Virus record (IMG/VR): IMGVR_UViG_3300037041_000545
Location: 1 to 24,876 of that record
From: a virus
DNA: 24,876 bases
Strand: one strand, 5' to 3'
The notes beneath the pieces are model-generated. The model made no database searches and had not been told where the DNA came from. It saw only the letters and a program-made list of their open reading frames with translations. This document shows, in pieces, positions 1 to 6,444 of the stretch; the first letter of the stretch is position 1, and each line of letters starts with the position of its first letter. A program made the translations under genes and the position numbers.

Positions 1-167
1 ATTAATTTATTGTCACTTTCATAAAAAGCAAAACAATCTTCATTAAGCCCAAGTTTTCTTAGCTTTAACGCCAACTTATAAGGCACAAATTCTTTATTCC
101 CATTTGATGTAACAGATTTTAATTTTAACCACTTATCTACCCAAAGTTTTATCTCATATTGTTTCAT
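1..167 (-). CDS. Partial small hypothetical protein, cut by window edge
   Basis: An open leftward frame starts at ATG 167-165 and runs off the left edge after 55 codons with no stop. It begins MKQYEIKLWVDKWLKL and contains the stretch FVPYKLALKLRKLGL followed by NEDCF. From memory, short proteins with a similar PYE-AL-LK-LGF-E-CF pattern are frequent in Bacteroidota phages and prophages, but I know of no function. The start is supported because the stop of the preceding gene (169-171) lies one base upstream and because the 18 bp covering this junction (164-181) recur exactly at 665-682, also around an ATG. The 3' end is unknown. Confidence 0.6.
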   Translation of the reverse strand, partial: MKQYEIKLWVDKWLKLKSVTSNGNKEFVPYKLALKLRKLGLNEDCFAFYESDNKL

Positions 168-168
168 C

Positions 169-327
169 TTATTCTGATTTAAAGGTTTCATCTACCCATT
201 TCACTCCAAAAAATATACTCATCATTTTTCTATGAATCCATTTTGGTTTGTAAGTCATAATAAATGTTGTTGCTAAATTATGGTCTCCTAATCTGTAACC
301 ACCTACATTTTTTACTGAATTTCTCAT
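169..327 (-). CDS. Small hypothetical protein, 52 aa
   Basis: Leftward ORF from ATG 327-325 to TAA 171-169. The product starts MRNSVKNVGGYRLGDHNL, is rich in Lys, Trp and aromatic residues (TYKPKWIHRK, FFGVKWVDE) and ends in KSE. An A-rich leader (AAAACAAACAAA) lies directly before the ATG, as is usual for Bacteroidota genes without a Shine-Dalgarno sequence. The gene sits tightly between a 33-codon membrane ORF and the edge gene, one base before the next ATG. The family is not recognised. Its support is the tight packing, the coding-like composition and the absence of a better ORF on either strand. Confidence 0.55.
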   Translation of the reverse strand: MRNSVKNVGGYRLGDHNLATTFIMTYKPKWIHRKMMSIFFGVKWVDETFKSE

Positions 328-337
328 TTTGTTTGTT

Positions 338-439
338 TTAAAAGTAAAAGTTAAATATTAATAATCCTCCTATCATTTCAATAACTGCAGCAACATAAAA
401 TATTATTGCAATTTGTTGCTCAATTGACTTATCCTTCAT
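338..439 (-). CDS. Small single-pass membrane protein, 33 aa
   Basis: Leftward ORF from ATG 439-437 to TAA 340-338. The product is a short polar head (MKDKSIEQQ) followed by one hydrophobic stretch of about 22 residues (IAIIFYVAAVIEMIGGLLIF) and a short aromatic end, so it should span the inner membrane once. The start overlaps the end of the upstream 85-codon gene by 11 bases, which fits the packing of the whole operon. The family is not recognised; tiny membrane proteins are common among accessory early phage genes. The hydrophobic segment and the overlap are the evidence. Confidence 0.5.
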   Translation of the reverse strand: MKDKSIEQQIAIIFYVAAVIEMIGGLLIFNFYF

Positions 440-668
440 TTAATTGTATAAAGGTTTCATTGTAGTATTGCTCTCCGTTTTTTAATGTTTTGAAATTTTC
501 AAGCACACTCATTCTTTCAATAGCTTCATCAACTGCATCAACTATCTGCTTCTTCTCTATTTCTTTGACTTGTTTAAATGCTAAATCAATTTTATTCCAT
601 TCTTCATCACTAAATCCATCAAGTTGTTTTGGAAATAAATGATTATATAACCATTCTACTGCTGTCAT
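429..668 (-). CDS. Small hypothetical protein beginning MTAVEWL, about 79 aa
   Basis: The longest frame starts at 686 (MINQNKMTAVEWL), but the internal ATG at 668 is preferred. The product then begins MTAVEWL, like relatives I recall from Bacteroidota phages, and the 18 bp around this ATG (665-682, TAAATCAGAATAAGATGA on the minus strand) also surround the start of the edge gene at 167. The protein is mostly charged helix (FKQVKEIEKKQIVDAVDEAIE) and ends with EQYYNETFIQLNEG. It resembles the 77-aa protein at 6211-6444 in overall pattern: a short EWL/EWF head, then an acidic-basic helix. Function is unknown. It follows the YqaJ-like nuclease gene in the early operon. Confidence 0.65.
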   Translation of the reverse strand: MTAVEWLYNHLFPKQLDGFSDEEWNKIDLAFKQVKEIEKKQIVDAVDEAIERMSVLENFKTLKNGEQYYNETFIQLNEG

Positions 669-682
669 CTTATTCTGATTTA
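664..682 (-). promoter_or_regulatory. Gene-junction repeat with translation start, copy 2
   Basis: Minus-strand TAAATCAGAATAAGATGA occupies 682-665 and is identical to 181-164. Both copies place the ATG at the same spot. In the 164-181 copy the upstream gene ends in it (codons K, S, E, stop), so the repeated unit is a stop-start junction. Here it sits just inside the longer 686 start, which is why 668 is chosen as the start. Confidence 0.5.
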
Positions 683-736
683 TCATTTCTATTTAATATA
701 AGGGGCAACTTTTACCCATTTTCGTGAATAGATTTG

Positions 737-1354
737 TTACTTAGCCTCAAGCAATGAATAATACTCATCATAATACTCAGTCGCCCATTTCAATCGGTCA
801 AGCATCTCAATCTCTTTATCCTCATTTCTCTCAAATGAAAGCACGGTGATTCTCTTCTCAGGTGCTATGTGATCAACACGATGGATATCCAAGTTCTCCC
901 ACTCATTCAATAGCTCGTTGGATGTAGTTACCATGCAATAGATTAATTCTGCCTTAGGTCGGTCGTACAACATCATGTAAGCTCTCAACTGCCACTCATA
1001 CAGTGCGTCATATCCATCCTCTGCCATCACTGGGAAGGTATCCAATGACCAGGACGTCTTGATATCGATGATTGAATCGTTGGTGATGATGTCGCACTCT
1101 CCGGTCATGACCTCGTTCACCATTCGCACGGTGTTCTTCTCATATCCCTCGAATCGCACGGTGTTGAGAAGGTCAATTGAATCTTGCTCTTGCATCAATC
1201 CCTTTTGAATGTACTTGTTATTTATCTCACTACGGTAACCGTAGAAGTTTTCTTTGGCAACTTGCTTGATGTAACTCTTTGCGGTTGCACCTACTTCGTT
1301 TTTTCCACGACCGTTGGTCATCAACTTGCCGATGGAGGATGGATGCCACTTCAT
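737..1354 (-). CDS. YqaJ-like PD-(D/E)XK exonuclease
   Basis: A 205-aa protein with the layout of YqaJ/lambda-exonuclease type viral recombinases. An early helical part contains KGLMQEQDSIDLL, whose Glu is the likely first metal-site residue. GECDII follows at about residue 85, then IIDIKTS at about 95-101 gives the catalytic D-x-K, with a helix beginning WQLRAYM after it. Such enzymes chew dsDNA to leave single strands for an annealing protein. That partner is directly upstream: the ERF gene ends at 1351, and this ATG overlaps its last codons. The length is normal for the family. Exonuclease plus ERF forms a complete phage recombination pair, with the VRR-NUC protein nearby. Confidence 0.8.
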   Translation of the reverse strand: MKWHPSSIGKLMTNGRGKNEVGATAKSYIKQVAKENFYGYRSEINNKYIQKGLMQEQDSIDLLNTVRFEGYEKNTVRMVNEVMTGECDIITNDSIIDIKTSWSLDTFPVMAEDGYDALYEWQLRAYMMLYDRPKAELIYCMVTTSNELLNEWENLDIHRVDHIAPEKRITVLSFERNEDKEIEMLDRLKWATEYYDEYYSLLEAK

Positions 1355-1872
1355 AGTTCTAATGCTTTAAGTTGTACTTCACTCAATGTCCATTTCTCAA
1401 TCAATTGCTCCTTGGTGTACTTACCTGCTTGAATGGATGCCACTGCGGATTCAAATCTCGCATTGTCCAATGCAGGTTTCACCGGAGCGACTGCAATTGA
1501 AGCTGCCTTTCCATCATCATCCACTGCCTGAAGAGAGAGAAGTGATTGCAATGTTCCTCTTCGGAAGTAAGTCACCGCACTCAACACTTTTTGTGGATCA
1601 GTGATAATCGGCAAAGTCATGAATGATTCAACCATCTCACCTGAATCGATGTCGATGATTCGAGTTACCACATCATTTCCAACTATTGGCTGAAGTAGAA
1701 TCAATCCATTCTCCAATAGAATTGGCTCGACTGCGGTGAGCAGTGCATTGATGTCAGCATATGACTTTTTGAAATGTGGATTCGTAGCATTCTTTGCTAC
1801 CTTTCCAATCTGCGACTTGGCAGTGTGCAACTTTTGGTACAGTGTTGCGACTGTTTTTGTGTTCTTTTCCAT
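1351..1872 (-). CDS. erf: ERF-family single-strand annealing protein
   Basis: A 173-aa protein with the ERF signature: an N-terminal helix, then NPHFKKSYADINALL (about residues 31-45), VEPILLENGLILLQP, and TYFRRGTLQSLLSLQA leading into the acidic DDDG near residue 120. ERF proteins bind single-stranded DNA and anneal complementary strands in phage recombination and repair. The C-terminal part, with Ala-rich sequence and a short helical domain ending in LKALEL, is variable in the family. It lies in the usual place next to the exonuclease gene (overlap at 1351-1354) and 35 bases after the VRR-NUC gene. There is no Shine-Dalgarno sequence, but the leader is A/T-rich. Confidence 0.85.
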   Translation of the reverse strand: MEKNTKTVATLYQKLHTAKSQIGKVAKNATNPHFKKSYADINALLTAVEPILLENGLILLQPIVGNDVVTRIIDIDSGEMVESFMTLPIITDPQKVLSAVTYFRRGTLQSLLSLQAVDDDGKAASIAVAPVKPALDNARFESAVASIQAGKYTKEQLIEKWTLSEVQLKALEL

Positions 1873-1907
1873 TTGTTAGCGTGTTAATTTTCAATAAAGA
1901 TAGTTAT

Positions 1908-2366
1908 TTATTTTAATTCAGCGATGAAATTATCATAAAATTCGATGAAATCATCAAAAGTTCTTGAGATATAGTATACTCCTCCAGCATCCTCAATCAT
2001 TTTTTGATATACTTTTTGAGCTTCCGATTGCCTATCCTTCCCATACTTCACTTCAATCTTGACTGACCTCCCTCGAATGGTTGCCGATATATCTGCGGAG
2101 CCTGGTGTTCCCGTTCCTTTGGTCCATTGTCCTCCCATCTCCACTCCATCGGTGCGGTACTTTTTGCGATATACTCCCATCGTATTGATTCTCTCCGCTT
2201 GGCATCCACTCATCTGAAGGAATCCACATATTGATTTGGTCAGAGCATTCGCACTGTTATCCTGCCAATTGGTGAGAAATGAATCGATGTATGGCATCTT
2301 TGGATACTTCGCCCTGGTGAGAGCTCTCTCAAGGTCCTTGATTCGTTCTTTGTTTTGTTTGTTCAT
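1908..2366 (-). CDS. VRR-NUC-type nuclease
   Basis: A 152-aa protein. The C-terminal half has the VRR-NUC pattern: GTPGSADISATIRGR (Asp of the metal site near residue 92), VKIEVKYGKDRQSEAQ (E-x-K near 103-105, then the conserved Q-x-E-x-Q run), and YQKMIEDAGGVYYISR followed by a Phe-Asp-rich end. VRR-NUC domains are PD-(D/E)XK nucleases thought to act on branched or flapped DNA, and in phages they sit with replication and recombination genes as here. The N-terminal 60 residues are helical with NWQDNSANALTKSICGFLQ. The start overlaps the stop of the 59-aa gene by ATGA, preceded by GAGGAG, a real Shine-Dalgarno-like element. Confidence 0.8.
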   Translation of the reverse strand: MNKQNKERIKDLERALTRAKYPKMPYIDSFLTNWQDNSANALTKSICGFLQMSGCQAERINTMGVYRKKYRTDGVEMGGQWTKGTGTPGSADISATIRGRSVKIEVKYGKDRQSEAQKVYQKMIEDAGGVYYISRTFDDFIEFYDNFIAELK

Positions 2367-2542
2367 GGTTTCTCCTCTAAGTTGTATATAAATTGTAATA
2401 TTCCTCTAAATGTCCACGAAGCTAATACGTTGTTTTCGTAGGTTGTCGTTATTACTTCATCCCATATTGGAAGCTCTGATTTGTTTTCTATTTTATACTG
2501 AAGGTAATTGTACAAAATATCCCTTGCTAATTCCTTTGTCAT
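2363..2542 (-). CDS. Small hypothetical protein, 59 aa
   Basis: This ORF lies between the 72-aa gene and the VRR-NUC gene. It runs from ATG 2542-2540 to TGA 2365-2363. Both ends overlap their neighbours as ATGA, which strongly supports it. The product begins MTKELARDILYNYLQYK, contains SELPIWDEVI and ends FIYNLEEKP; it is a mixed helical acidic protein. The start is preceded by AAAGGAGAT, a strong Shine-Dalgarno-like sequence that is part of an 18-bp repeat also found before the 72-aa gene. I do not recognise the family. Position suggests a minor accessory role in replication or recombination, but this is only inferred from the neighbours. Confidence 0.75.
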   Translation of the reverse strand: MTKELARDILYNYLQYKIENKSELPIWDEVITTTYENNVLASWTFRGILQFIYNLEEKP

Positions 2543-2556
2543 ATCTCCTTTGCTTT
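2539..2556 (-). repeat. Gene-junction repeat (KAKEI/SD/start), copy 1
   Basis: TCATATCTCCTTTGCTTT on the plus strand, identical to 2754-2771. Read leftward it encodes the last residues K-A-K-E-I and stop of one gene and, overlapping, a GGAG Shine-Dalgarno element and the ATG of the next. Confidence 0.85.
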
Positions 2557-2757
2557 TTTAATATACCACCATCTTGGCTCAATCACTTGACCGATATAGT
2601 CATCATCTTTTTCATCTATTCCACTCCAAAATACTCTTGTTACAAGATATTTTTTCACTAAACCACTATCATCTATTTCTTTGACTATTCCTTCAAAATA
2701 GCAATCACCATCTTCGACATCAAAGATATGGTCATCTAATTGATAATCTTGCTTCAT
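2539..2757 (-). CDS. Small hypothetical acidic protein, 72 aa
   Basis: A 72-aa acidic protein starting MKQDYQLDDHIFDVEDGDCY, with a beta-rich middle (YFEGIVKEIDDSG, KKYLVTRVFWSG) and PRWWYIKKAKEI at the C-terminus. It begins by ATGA overlap with the primase-helicase gene and ends by ATGA overlap with the 59-aa gene. Its last five residues, KAKEI, match the last five of the primase-helicase because the two gene ends are the same 18-bp sequence (2539-2556 and 2754-2771). The beta pattern could suggest a small barrel, but no family is recognised and no function is claimed. Confidence 0.7.
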   Translation of the reverse strand: MKQDYQLDDHIFDVEDGDCYFEGIVKEIDDSGLVKKYLVTRVFWSGIDEKDDDYIGQVIEPRWWYIKKAKEI

Positions 2758-2771
2758 ATCTCCTTTGCTTT
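2754..2771 (-). repeat. Gene-junction repeat (KAKEI/SD/start), copy 2
   Basis: Second exact copy of the 18-bp unit at 2539-2556, covering the end of the primase-helicase gene and the start of the 72-aa gene. The copies lie 215 bp apart and flank the 72-aa gene exactly. Confidence 0.85.
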
Positions 2772-5207
2772 ATCGTTTAACTCATCCCAAATATCATCCT
2801 TTGGTTTCTCAACCTTCACTCCTGGTATACTCAATTCAAAGTATCTTCCATTGTGATTCCTTCCTTTGCTCATGATGAATCCTTTCACATTAGCATATTC
2901 AGCTACCCACTTGAGGAACTTCCTTGACTCAAGGTCCTTCCATCCATTGAATTCGGATGTGAATTGCTGCATCACTCCACTATTGTAATGGAAGATATTA
3001 AGCGGAAGATTGCCTTCCTCAGTCCAATCATAAAAGTCCTTCGATGTGGATTGAATGAATCGCTTCGCATCGGCATTGATTGAGATTGATTTGGTCAATC
3101 CATTGGAAAGGAACAATTGAAGATTCTTGATCATGTAATTGTCAAAGCGAATCCAATCATCATCTCCCCATGAATCAAATAACAATCTCCCATACTCATC
3201 CAATGGTGACCTCCTTGAGTGGAAGTATTGGAAGAACTCAAGCTCATGCCTTCTGCGGTCATGTGAGCTACCGGCACCACTTATCACATAGTTGGTTGTG
3301 ATGACAATCTTTGGTGACCTCTCGAATGGGATAAATATCTCATCCTTATTTTTTCGGTTGACTGTTATCCCTTCCGAGATGATTGAGAACAGTTGCTCAA
3401 AATCAAAGTTTCTTTTTACGTCATCGAATGCAAGAATCTGAGAATCCAAGTTCACTCGTTGATATACGAAATCACTCTTCCCAGGATTGAATGCCTTCCC
3501 ATCAATCTTCACGACTCTTCGAAAGTATCCAAGAGCTGCCAACATCAATGACTTACCACTTCCCCCATTTGGATTGTCATCAATCTCTTGGTCATTGAAG
3601 ATGATTGCCTTTTGATCGGTCTTATCTTTGTATGAATGGATGAGATATCCAAGAGTGGATTCAAGTGACATGATTCGAGTATCATCATTAGCGGATACTT
3701 TCTTCACGAAATCCTCAAAGTCATTTTTCGCATCCTTGATTGGAGTGAAGTCACGTTGAATGATTTGATTCTCCCAAATGTATCCATCCACATCAATGTA
3801 ACTCATCACCTTCACCTGGTCCTTGGATACTTTCACCACTCCATTCTTGAATGGTATGAATGATGCATCCTTTGTATCCTGAAGCATGAAGATATCAATC
3901 GAGTCAATCATGTTGAGGTGATTCTCATTGAAGAGATACGGTGAACGGGAGCAGTAATTCCATACGGATACCTCATTTTTATCGAGAAGGTAGTTTAAAA
4001 CATAATCTTTGATTTGTTCTGTTGAGCTGAGTCGGACCTTGTTCTCTTTTACTCTGACAAATGTCGGTTTCTCAGCATTCTCCGGATAGTATTTATTAAA
4101 TCCACTCTTCACCAGGAACTCACTGTACTTGATTGGCTCAATTTGGATTCCCTTTTTTGAGTCAACCATCCAAAAAACATCATCACCCGATGCGATATCT
4201 TCCTTGATATCATCAATGATGTCATCGGATACATTCAATTGCTTTTTGATATCATCCTTAGCAATTCCCGACTTCAATTTTTGTTTGACTTTGTGGAAGG
4301 TATCCTTATCTTCAAAGTATTTGGATGAGAATGTCGCTTTTTTGTATGCTGAATTGATGGATGTAACCATCTCACCATGGTTGAAGCTCGTGCCTTGGCA
4401 GTATTTGGTCCAAATATATTGCTCAGTTGTTGACTTATCAATGCCATATTCACACATCACACACGCCAACTTGAAAACAAAGTGATTGCGACTGCCTTCC
4501 TCAAATTTACATCCATGGTCAAATCGTTCAATCAATGAGATGATTTTATCTTCATCATTCAACACGCAAATGGGAGTTCTTTCGGTATACTGATATCCCT
4601 CATCGGTTTCAATTCCAATCCACTCTTGACAAAACTCATTGAAGTAAATCTTCGGATCGTAACTCTCAAAACAAACACGAGATACATTTGAATTCTTGAC
4701 ATCAAAATAATCTGATTGGAAGTATTTTCCGAATGCGGTGAATCTTCTCTTATGTTCTAACTTATCTGATTTTGGAATGCTGATGACTGCCTTCAATCCA
4801 TTTCCTCCTGGAGAGGTGAATACCATCATCACATGGACATCATCAATCAATCGAGCTCTCTCCGCATCCATTGCTTCCTTTGTTGGATATTGGTCGAAAT
4901 CCAATACGCAAAGTCCGGAGTGCTCAACCAATGAATTGTCGTTTCTCTCTGAGAATATTCCATTGAACATAATTGCATTGAGAGATGACTTTAATCGGTC
5001 ATGCTCAGGATCACTCTTCTCAAGTTTTCTGATTTTGTTGATTTTGGAAATCAATTCAGCATTTCCAACTTTGATGCGTTGGTATATGTCATGAATTGTG
5101 AGCTCATAAGGTGTATCTTTTGAGCTAAAAAGATTCTTAAAAACTGATACTTTCAATTTACTGCATTTAAAATGAAAAATCCCCTTGAACTTTCGTGAAT
5201 GCAGCAC
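2754..5207 (-). CDS. BT4734-type primase fused to SF3-like helicase
   Basis: A long replication protein (817 codons from a GTG at 5207). The N-terminal region, residues about 20-200, matches the BT4734-like (VirE_N) domain, related to archaeo-eukaryotic primases: HSGLCVLDFDQYP (D103, D105), TSPGGNGLKAV (131-141) and VSRVCFESYDP (175-185). A PriCT-like helical region follows (about 220-290). The C-terminal part is an SF3/DUF5906-like helicase: Walker A NGGSGKS (547-553), Walker B ILAFDD (591-596), motif KIVITTNY (633-640) and basic RRRHELEF (651-658). It should prime and unwind phage DNA. The start is uncertain: GTG at 5207 gives a poorly fitting leader, whereas TTG at 5156 would begin KVSVFKNLF, closer to relatives. 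The iteron-rich gap and DnaA-like gene lie upstream. Confidence 0.85.
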   Translation of the reverse strand: MLHSRKFKGIFHFKCSKLKVSVFKNLFSSKDTPYELTIHDIYQRIKVGNAELISKINKIRKLEKSDPEHDRLKSSLNAIMFNGIFSERNDNSLVEHSGLCVLDFDQYPTKEAMDAERARLIDDVHVMMVFTSPGGNGLKAVISIPKSDKLEHKRRFTAFGKYFQSDYFDVKNSNVSRVCFESYDPKIYFNEFCQEWIGIETDEGYQYTERTPICVLNDEDKIISLIERFDHGCKFEEGSRNHFVFKLACVMCEYGIDKSTTEQYIWTKYCQGTSFNHGEMVTSINSAYKKATFSSKYFEDKDTFHKVKQKLKSGIAKDDIKKQLNVSDDIIDDIKEDIASGDDVFWMVDSKKGIQIEPIKYSEFLVKSGFNKYYPENAEKPTFVRVKENKVRLSSTEQIKDYVLNYLLDKNEVSVWNYCSRSPYLFNENHLNMIDSIDIFMLQDTKDASFIPFKNGVVKVSKDQVKVMSYIDVDGYIWENQIIQRDFTPIKDAKNDFEDFVKKVSANDDTRIMSLESTLGYLIHSYKDKTDQKAIIFNDQEIDDNPNGGSGKSLMLAALGYFRRVVKIDGKAFNPGKSDFVYQRVNLDSQILAFDDVKRNFDFEQLFSIISEGITVNRKNKDEIFIPFERSPKIVITTNYVISGAGSSHDRRRHELEFFQYFHSRRSPLDEYGRLLFDSWGDDDWIRFDNYMIKNLQLFLSNGLTKSISINADAKRFIQSTSKDFYDWTEEGNLPLNIFHYNSGVMQQFTSEFNGWKDLESRKFLKWVAEYANVKGFIMSKGRNHNGRYFELSIPGVKVEKPKDDIWDELNDKAKEI

Positions 5208-5259
5208 TACTAATCCAAGAGGATTCTAATAATTTCCTTTTTGTCTCTGCATTTGACAT
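5167..5259 (-). CDS. Possible 30-aa ORF before the primase
   Basis: From ATG 5259-5257 the frame encodes MSNAETKRKLLESSWISS, then AAFTKVQGDFSF and TAA, overlapping the putative GTG start of the primase in another frame. The sequence is polar and helix-like and could be a tiny DNA-binding protein or a leader peptide coupling translation to the primase. Against it, a TAnnTTTG box at 5261-5268 would start transcripts downstream of this ATG. A longer frame back to 5427 crosses the repeat-rich origin candidate and is not believed. Confidence 0.25.
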   Translation of the reverse strand: MSNAETKRKLLESSWISSAAFTKVQGDFSF

Positions 5260-5260
5260 A

Positions 5261-5268
5261 CAAATATA
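5261..5268 (-). promoter_or_regulatory. Candidate -7 promoter box for primase operon
   Basis: Minus-strand TATATTTG matches the Bacteroidota -7 consensus TAnnTTTG exactly. No TTG lies at the usual 17-23 bp distance upstream, so the -33 element is weak or absent. If used, transcripts would begin near 5254 and serve the primase-helicase gene. Confidence 0.35.
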
Positions 5269-5318
5269 ACAATTATTCAATGTAAAAGTTTTATTTGATT
5301 GATTTTTTAACCTAAAAA

Positions 5319-5486
5319 TGACGATTCGTGACGATGTTGAAATGTTATTGTCACGCCTATATCCTAATGTGGTATTGACTTTGAGCAAAAGCGTGACGAT
5401 GTGACGATGAAAAAACTCGATGCCCATTTGATAAAACTGACTAATTGTATAGGTACCCTATATAAGGGATGTGTCACATCGTCACG
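5319..5486. repeat. Iteron cluster, candidate replication origin
   Basis: The gap between the DnaA-like gene and the primase holds repeated GTGACGATG units. CGTGACGATG occurs at 5327-5336 and 5392-5401, TGTGACGATG at 5400-5409, and the reverse complement CATCGTCACG at 5477-5486. A partial unit, TGACGAT, is at 5319-5325, and GTCACG is at 5350-5355. The 14-mer CGTGACGATGTGAC is at 5392-5405 and inverted at 5473-5486. An A/T-rich stretch (about 5281-5318) adjoins, as in an unwinding element. Between the arms are short inverted repeats, TATAGG/CCTATA at 5448-5462 and CCCT/AGGG at 5456-5468. Iterons beside initiator and helicase genes suggest an origin; autoregulatory operators are the alternative. 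Confidence 0.55.
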
Positions 5487-5886
5487 CATCAGTGGTCAAT
5501 AGTTCCTCGTATTCATTCCTCAGCACTCTCCTTTTGATTGCTTTGAGCTGATTGTATGACCTACATTTCAGAATCTCATCTCTCAAGAATCTCATTTTCT
5601 TGACATGAGCACTTCCATTCAGCTCATCGATATCATCTTGAATGACTGTGATGTAATATAGATCACCACTCTCAATTGCCCAATTGTGTTGGTTGATATT
5701 GTGCATCACTGTTGCATGACCTCGATTAAAATACTCACCGATTCCATGAAATGGGAGATTCAATGCTCTCAGCTCTGCCATGAGATACCTTCTTCTCATT
5801 GTGAATACCTGATGTCTACTCGGCACATCCAATCCATCTCGTTGGATGATGTGTTTGATTGCTTTTATTTTATCGTTCTTCGTCAT
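5482..5886 (-). CDS. DnaA domain IV-like DNA-binding protein
   Basis: A 134-aa protein. Residues about 30-66 match the DnaA C-terminal DNA-binding domain: RRRYLMAELRALNL, then FHGIGEYFNRGHATVMHNI, where G-HATV-H stands in place of the DHSTV-H signature that reads DnaA boxes. There is no AAA+ ATPase domain, so it cannot act as a full DnaA. It may recognise the origin and recruit the helicase, or act as a regulator. The C-terminal half is charged and helical (FLRDEILKCRSYNQLKAIKR). The start overlaps the winged-helix gene as ATGA. The stop lies inside the last inverted iteron at 5477-5486, so gene and candidate origin are physically linked. Confidence 0.75.
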   Translation of the reverse strand: MTKNDKIKAIKHIIQRDGLDVPSRHQVFTMRRRYLMAELRALNLPFHGIGEYFNRGHATVMHNINQHNWAIESGDLYYITVIQDDIDELNGSAHVKKMRFLRDEILKCRSYNQLKAIKRRVLRNEYEELLTTDA

Positions 5887-6071
5887 TTTATAAAGTATTT
5901 CTTGTTTATATCTTTTTCCACCTGGTATCCGAGTTGCTCATACATCTTCAGGTATCGATATGCTGACCTCTCACTGATTCCAAGATACCTGGCAATTGTA
6001 TTAACAAATCGAGGTTTCTCCCGGAGGAAATCAATGAGCTTGATCACTCGCATGATTCGATGCTGATTCAT
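5883..6071 (-). CDS. Winged-helix/HTH transcription regulator, 62 aa
   Basis: A compact helix-turn-helix protein: RVIKLIDFLREKP (helix 1), NTIARYLGISERSAYRYLKM (the HTH itself, residues about 24-43), then YEQLGYQVEKDINKKYFI, a likely wing. The pattern resembles HTH_11/DeoR-type domains. It has no other domain and is a plausible repressor or activator of the early operon. Neighbours overlap on both sides by ATGA (48-aa gene upstream, DnaA-like gene downstream), so it is made together with the replication proteins and could act on the repeats at 5319-5486 or 7398-7784. That target is inferred. Confidence 0.75.
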   Translation of the reverse strand: MNQHRIMRVIKLIDFLREKPRFVNTIARYLGISERSAYRYLKMYEQLGYQVEKDINKKYFIK

Positions 6072-6214
6072 ACCTCCTCCACTTTAAATGTTCCCATTTC
6101 ATATCCTCCCTTGATGAGAAGCTCTGACTTCATCCAGTATGCAAGTGACTTGGAATGGAAGTACCATTCTTGCACTGTTCTTTTTCCGATTGTGTATGTT
6201 AGTTTATAGTTCAT
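6068..6214 (-). CDS. Small hypothetical protein, 48 aa
   Basis: This ORF runs from ATG 6214-6212 to TGA 6070-6068 and overlaps both neighbours as ATGA, filling exactly the gap between the 77-aa gene and the HTH gene. The product reads MNYKLTYTIGKRTVQEWYFH, then SKSLAYWMKSELLIKGGYEM, ending GTFKVEEV: a beta hairpin, one helix and a strand, compact and soluble. GGAGGAGGT precedes the next ATG, so the end of this gene carries the Shine-Dalgarno sequence of the HTH gene. No family is recognised. The perfect fit in the overlap chain makes it very likely real. Confidence 0.8.
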   Translation of the reverse strand: MNYKLTYTIGKRTVQEWYFHSKSLAYWMKSELLIKGGYEMGTFKVEEV

Positions 6215-6444
6215 AGCTTTTCGATTTCTTGTTTTGATTCTTTTAATAGTTCCAATGTTTTATCAAATCCAATTATCTCGGATACTTTACCTATAAATAA
6301 TTGCCTTTGAAGTTTTTCTTTTTTCTCCATTTCTTTGGCTTTTGGCATTAAATCATTTATCCAAATGTCAAGTTCTGAATTAGGCTCAAACCAAACTTGT
6401 TTTTTGAATTCAATTAAAAACCATTCTAATGCTGATGGTGTCAT
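6211..6444 (-). CDS. Small hypothetical protein, 77 aa
   Basis: A 77-aa protein beginning MTPSALEWFLIEFKKQVWF, with IWINDLMPKAKEMEKKEK in the middle and a charged helical end (DKTLELLKESKQEIEKL). The short EWF/EWL head followed by a KAKEMEK helix resembles the MTAVEWL protein at 429-668, so the two may be distant members of one family common in Bacteroidota phages; the function is unknown to me. Both ends overlap neighbours as ATGA (35-aa gene upstream, 48-aa gene downstream). Confidence 0.7.
   Translation of the reverse strand: MTPSALEWFLIEFKKQVWFEPNSELDIWINDLMPKAKEMEKKEKLQRQLFIGKVSEIIGFDKTLELLKESKQEIEKL

Noticed and set aside
5167-5427. 86-codon leftward ORF before the primase
   Set aside because: Its first two thirds lie over the iterons and the A/T-rich stretch. 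Only the last 30 codons (from 5259) are kept, as a low-confidence call.
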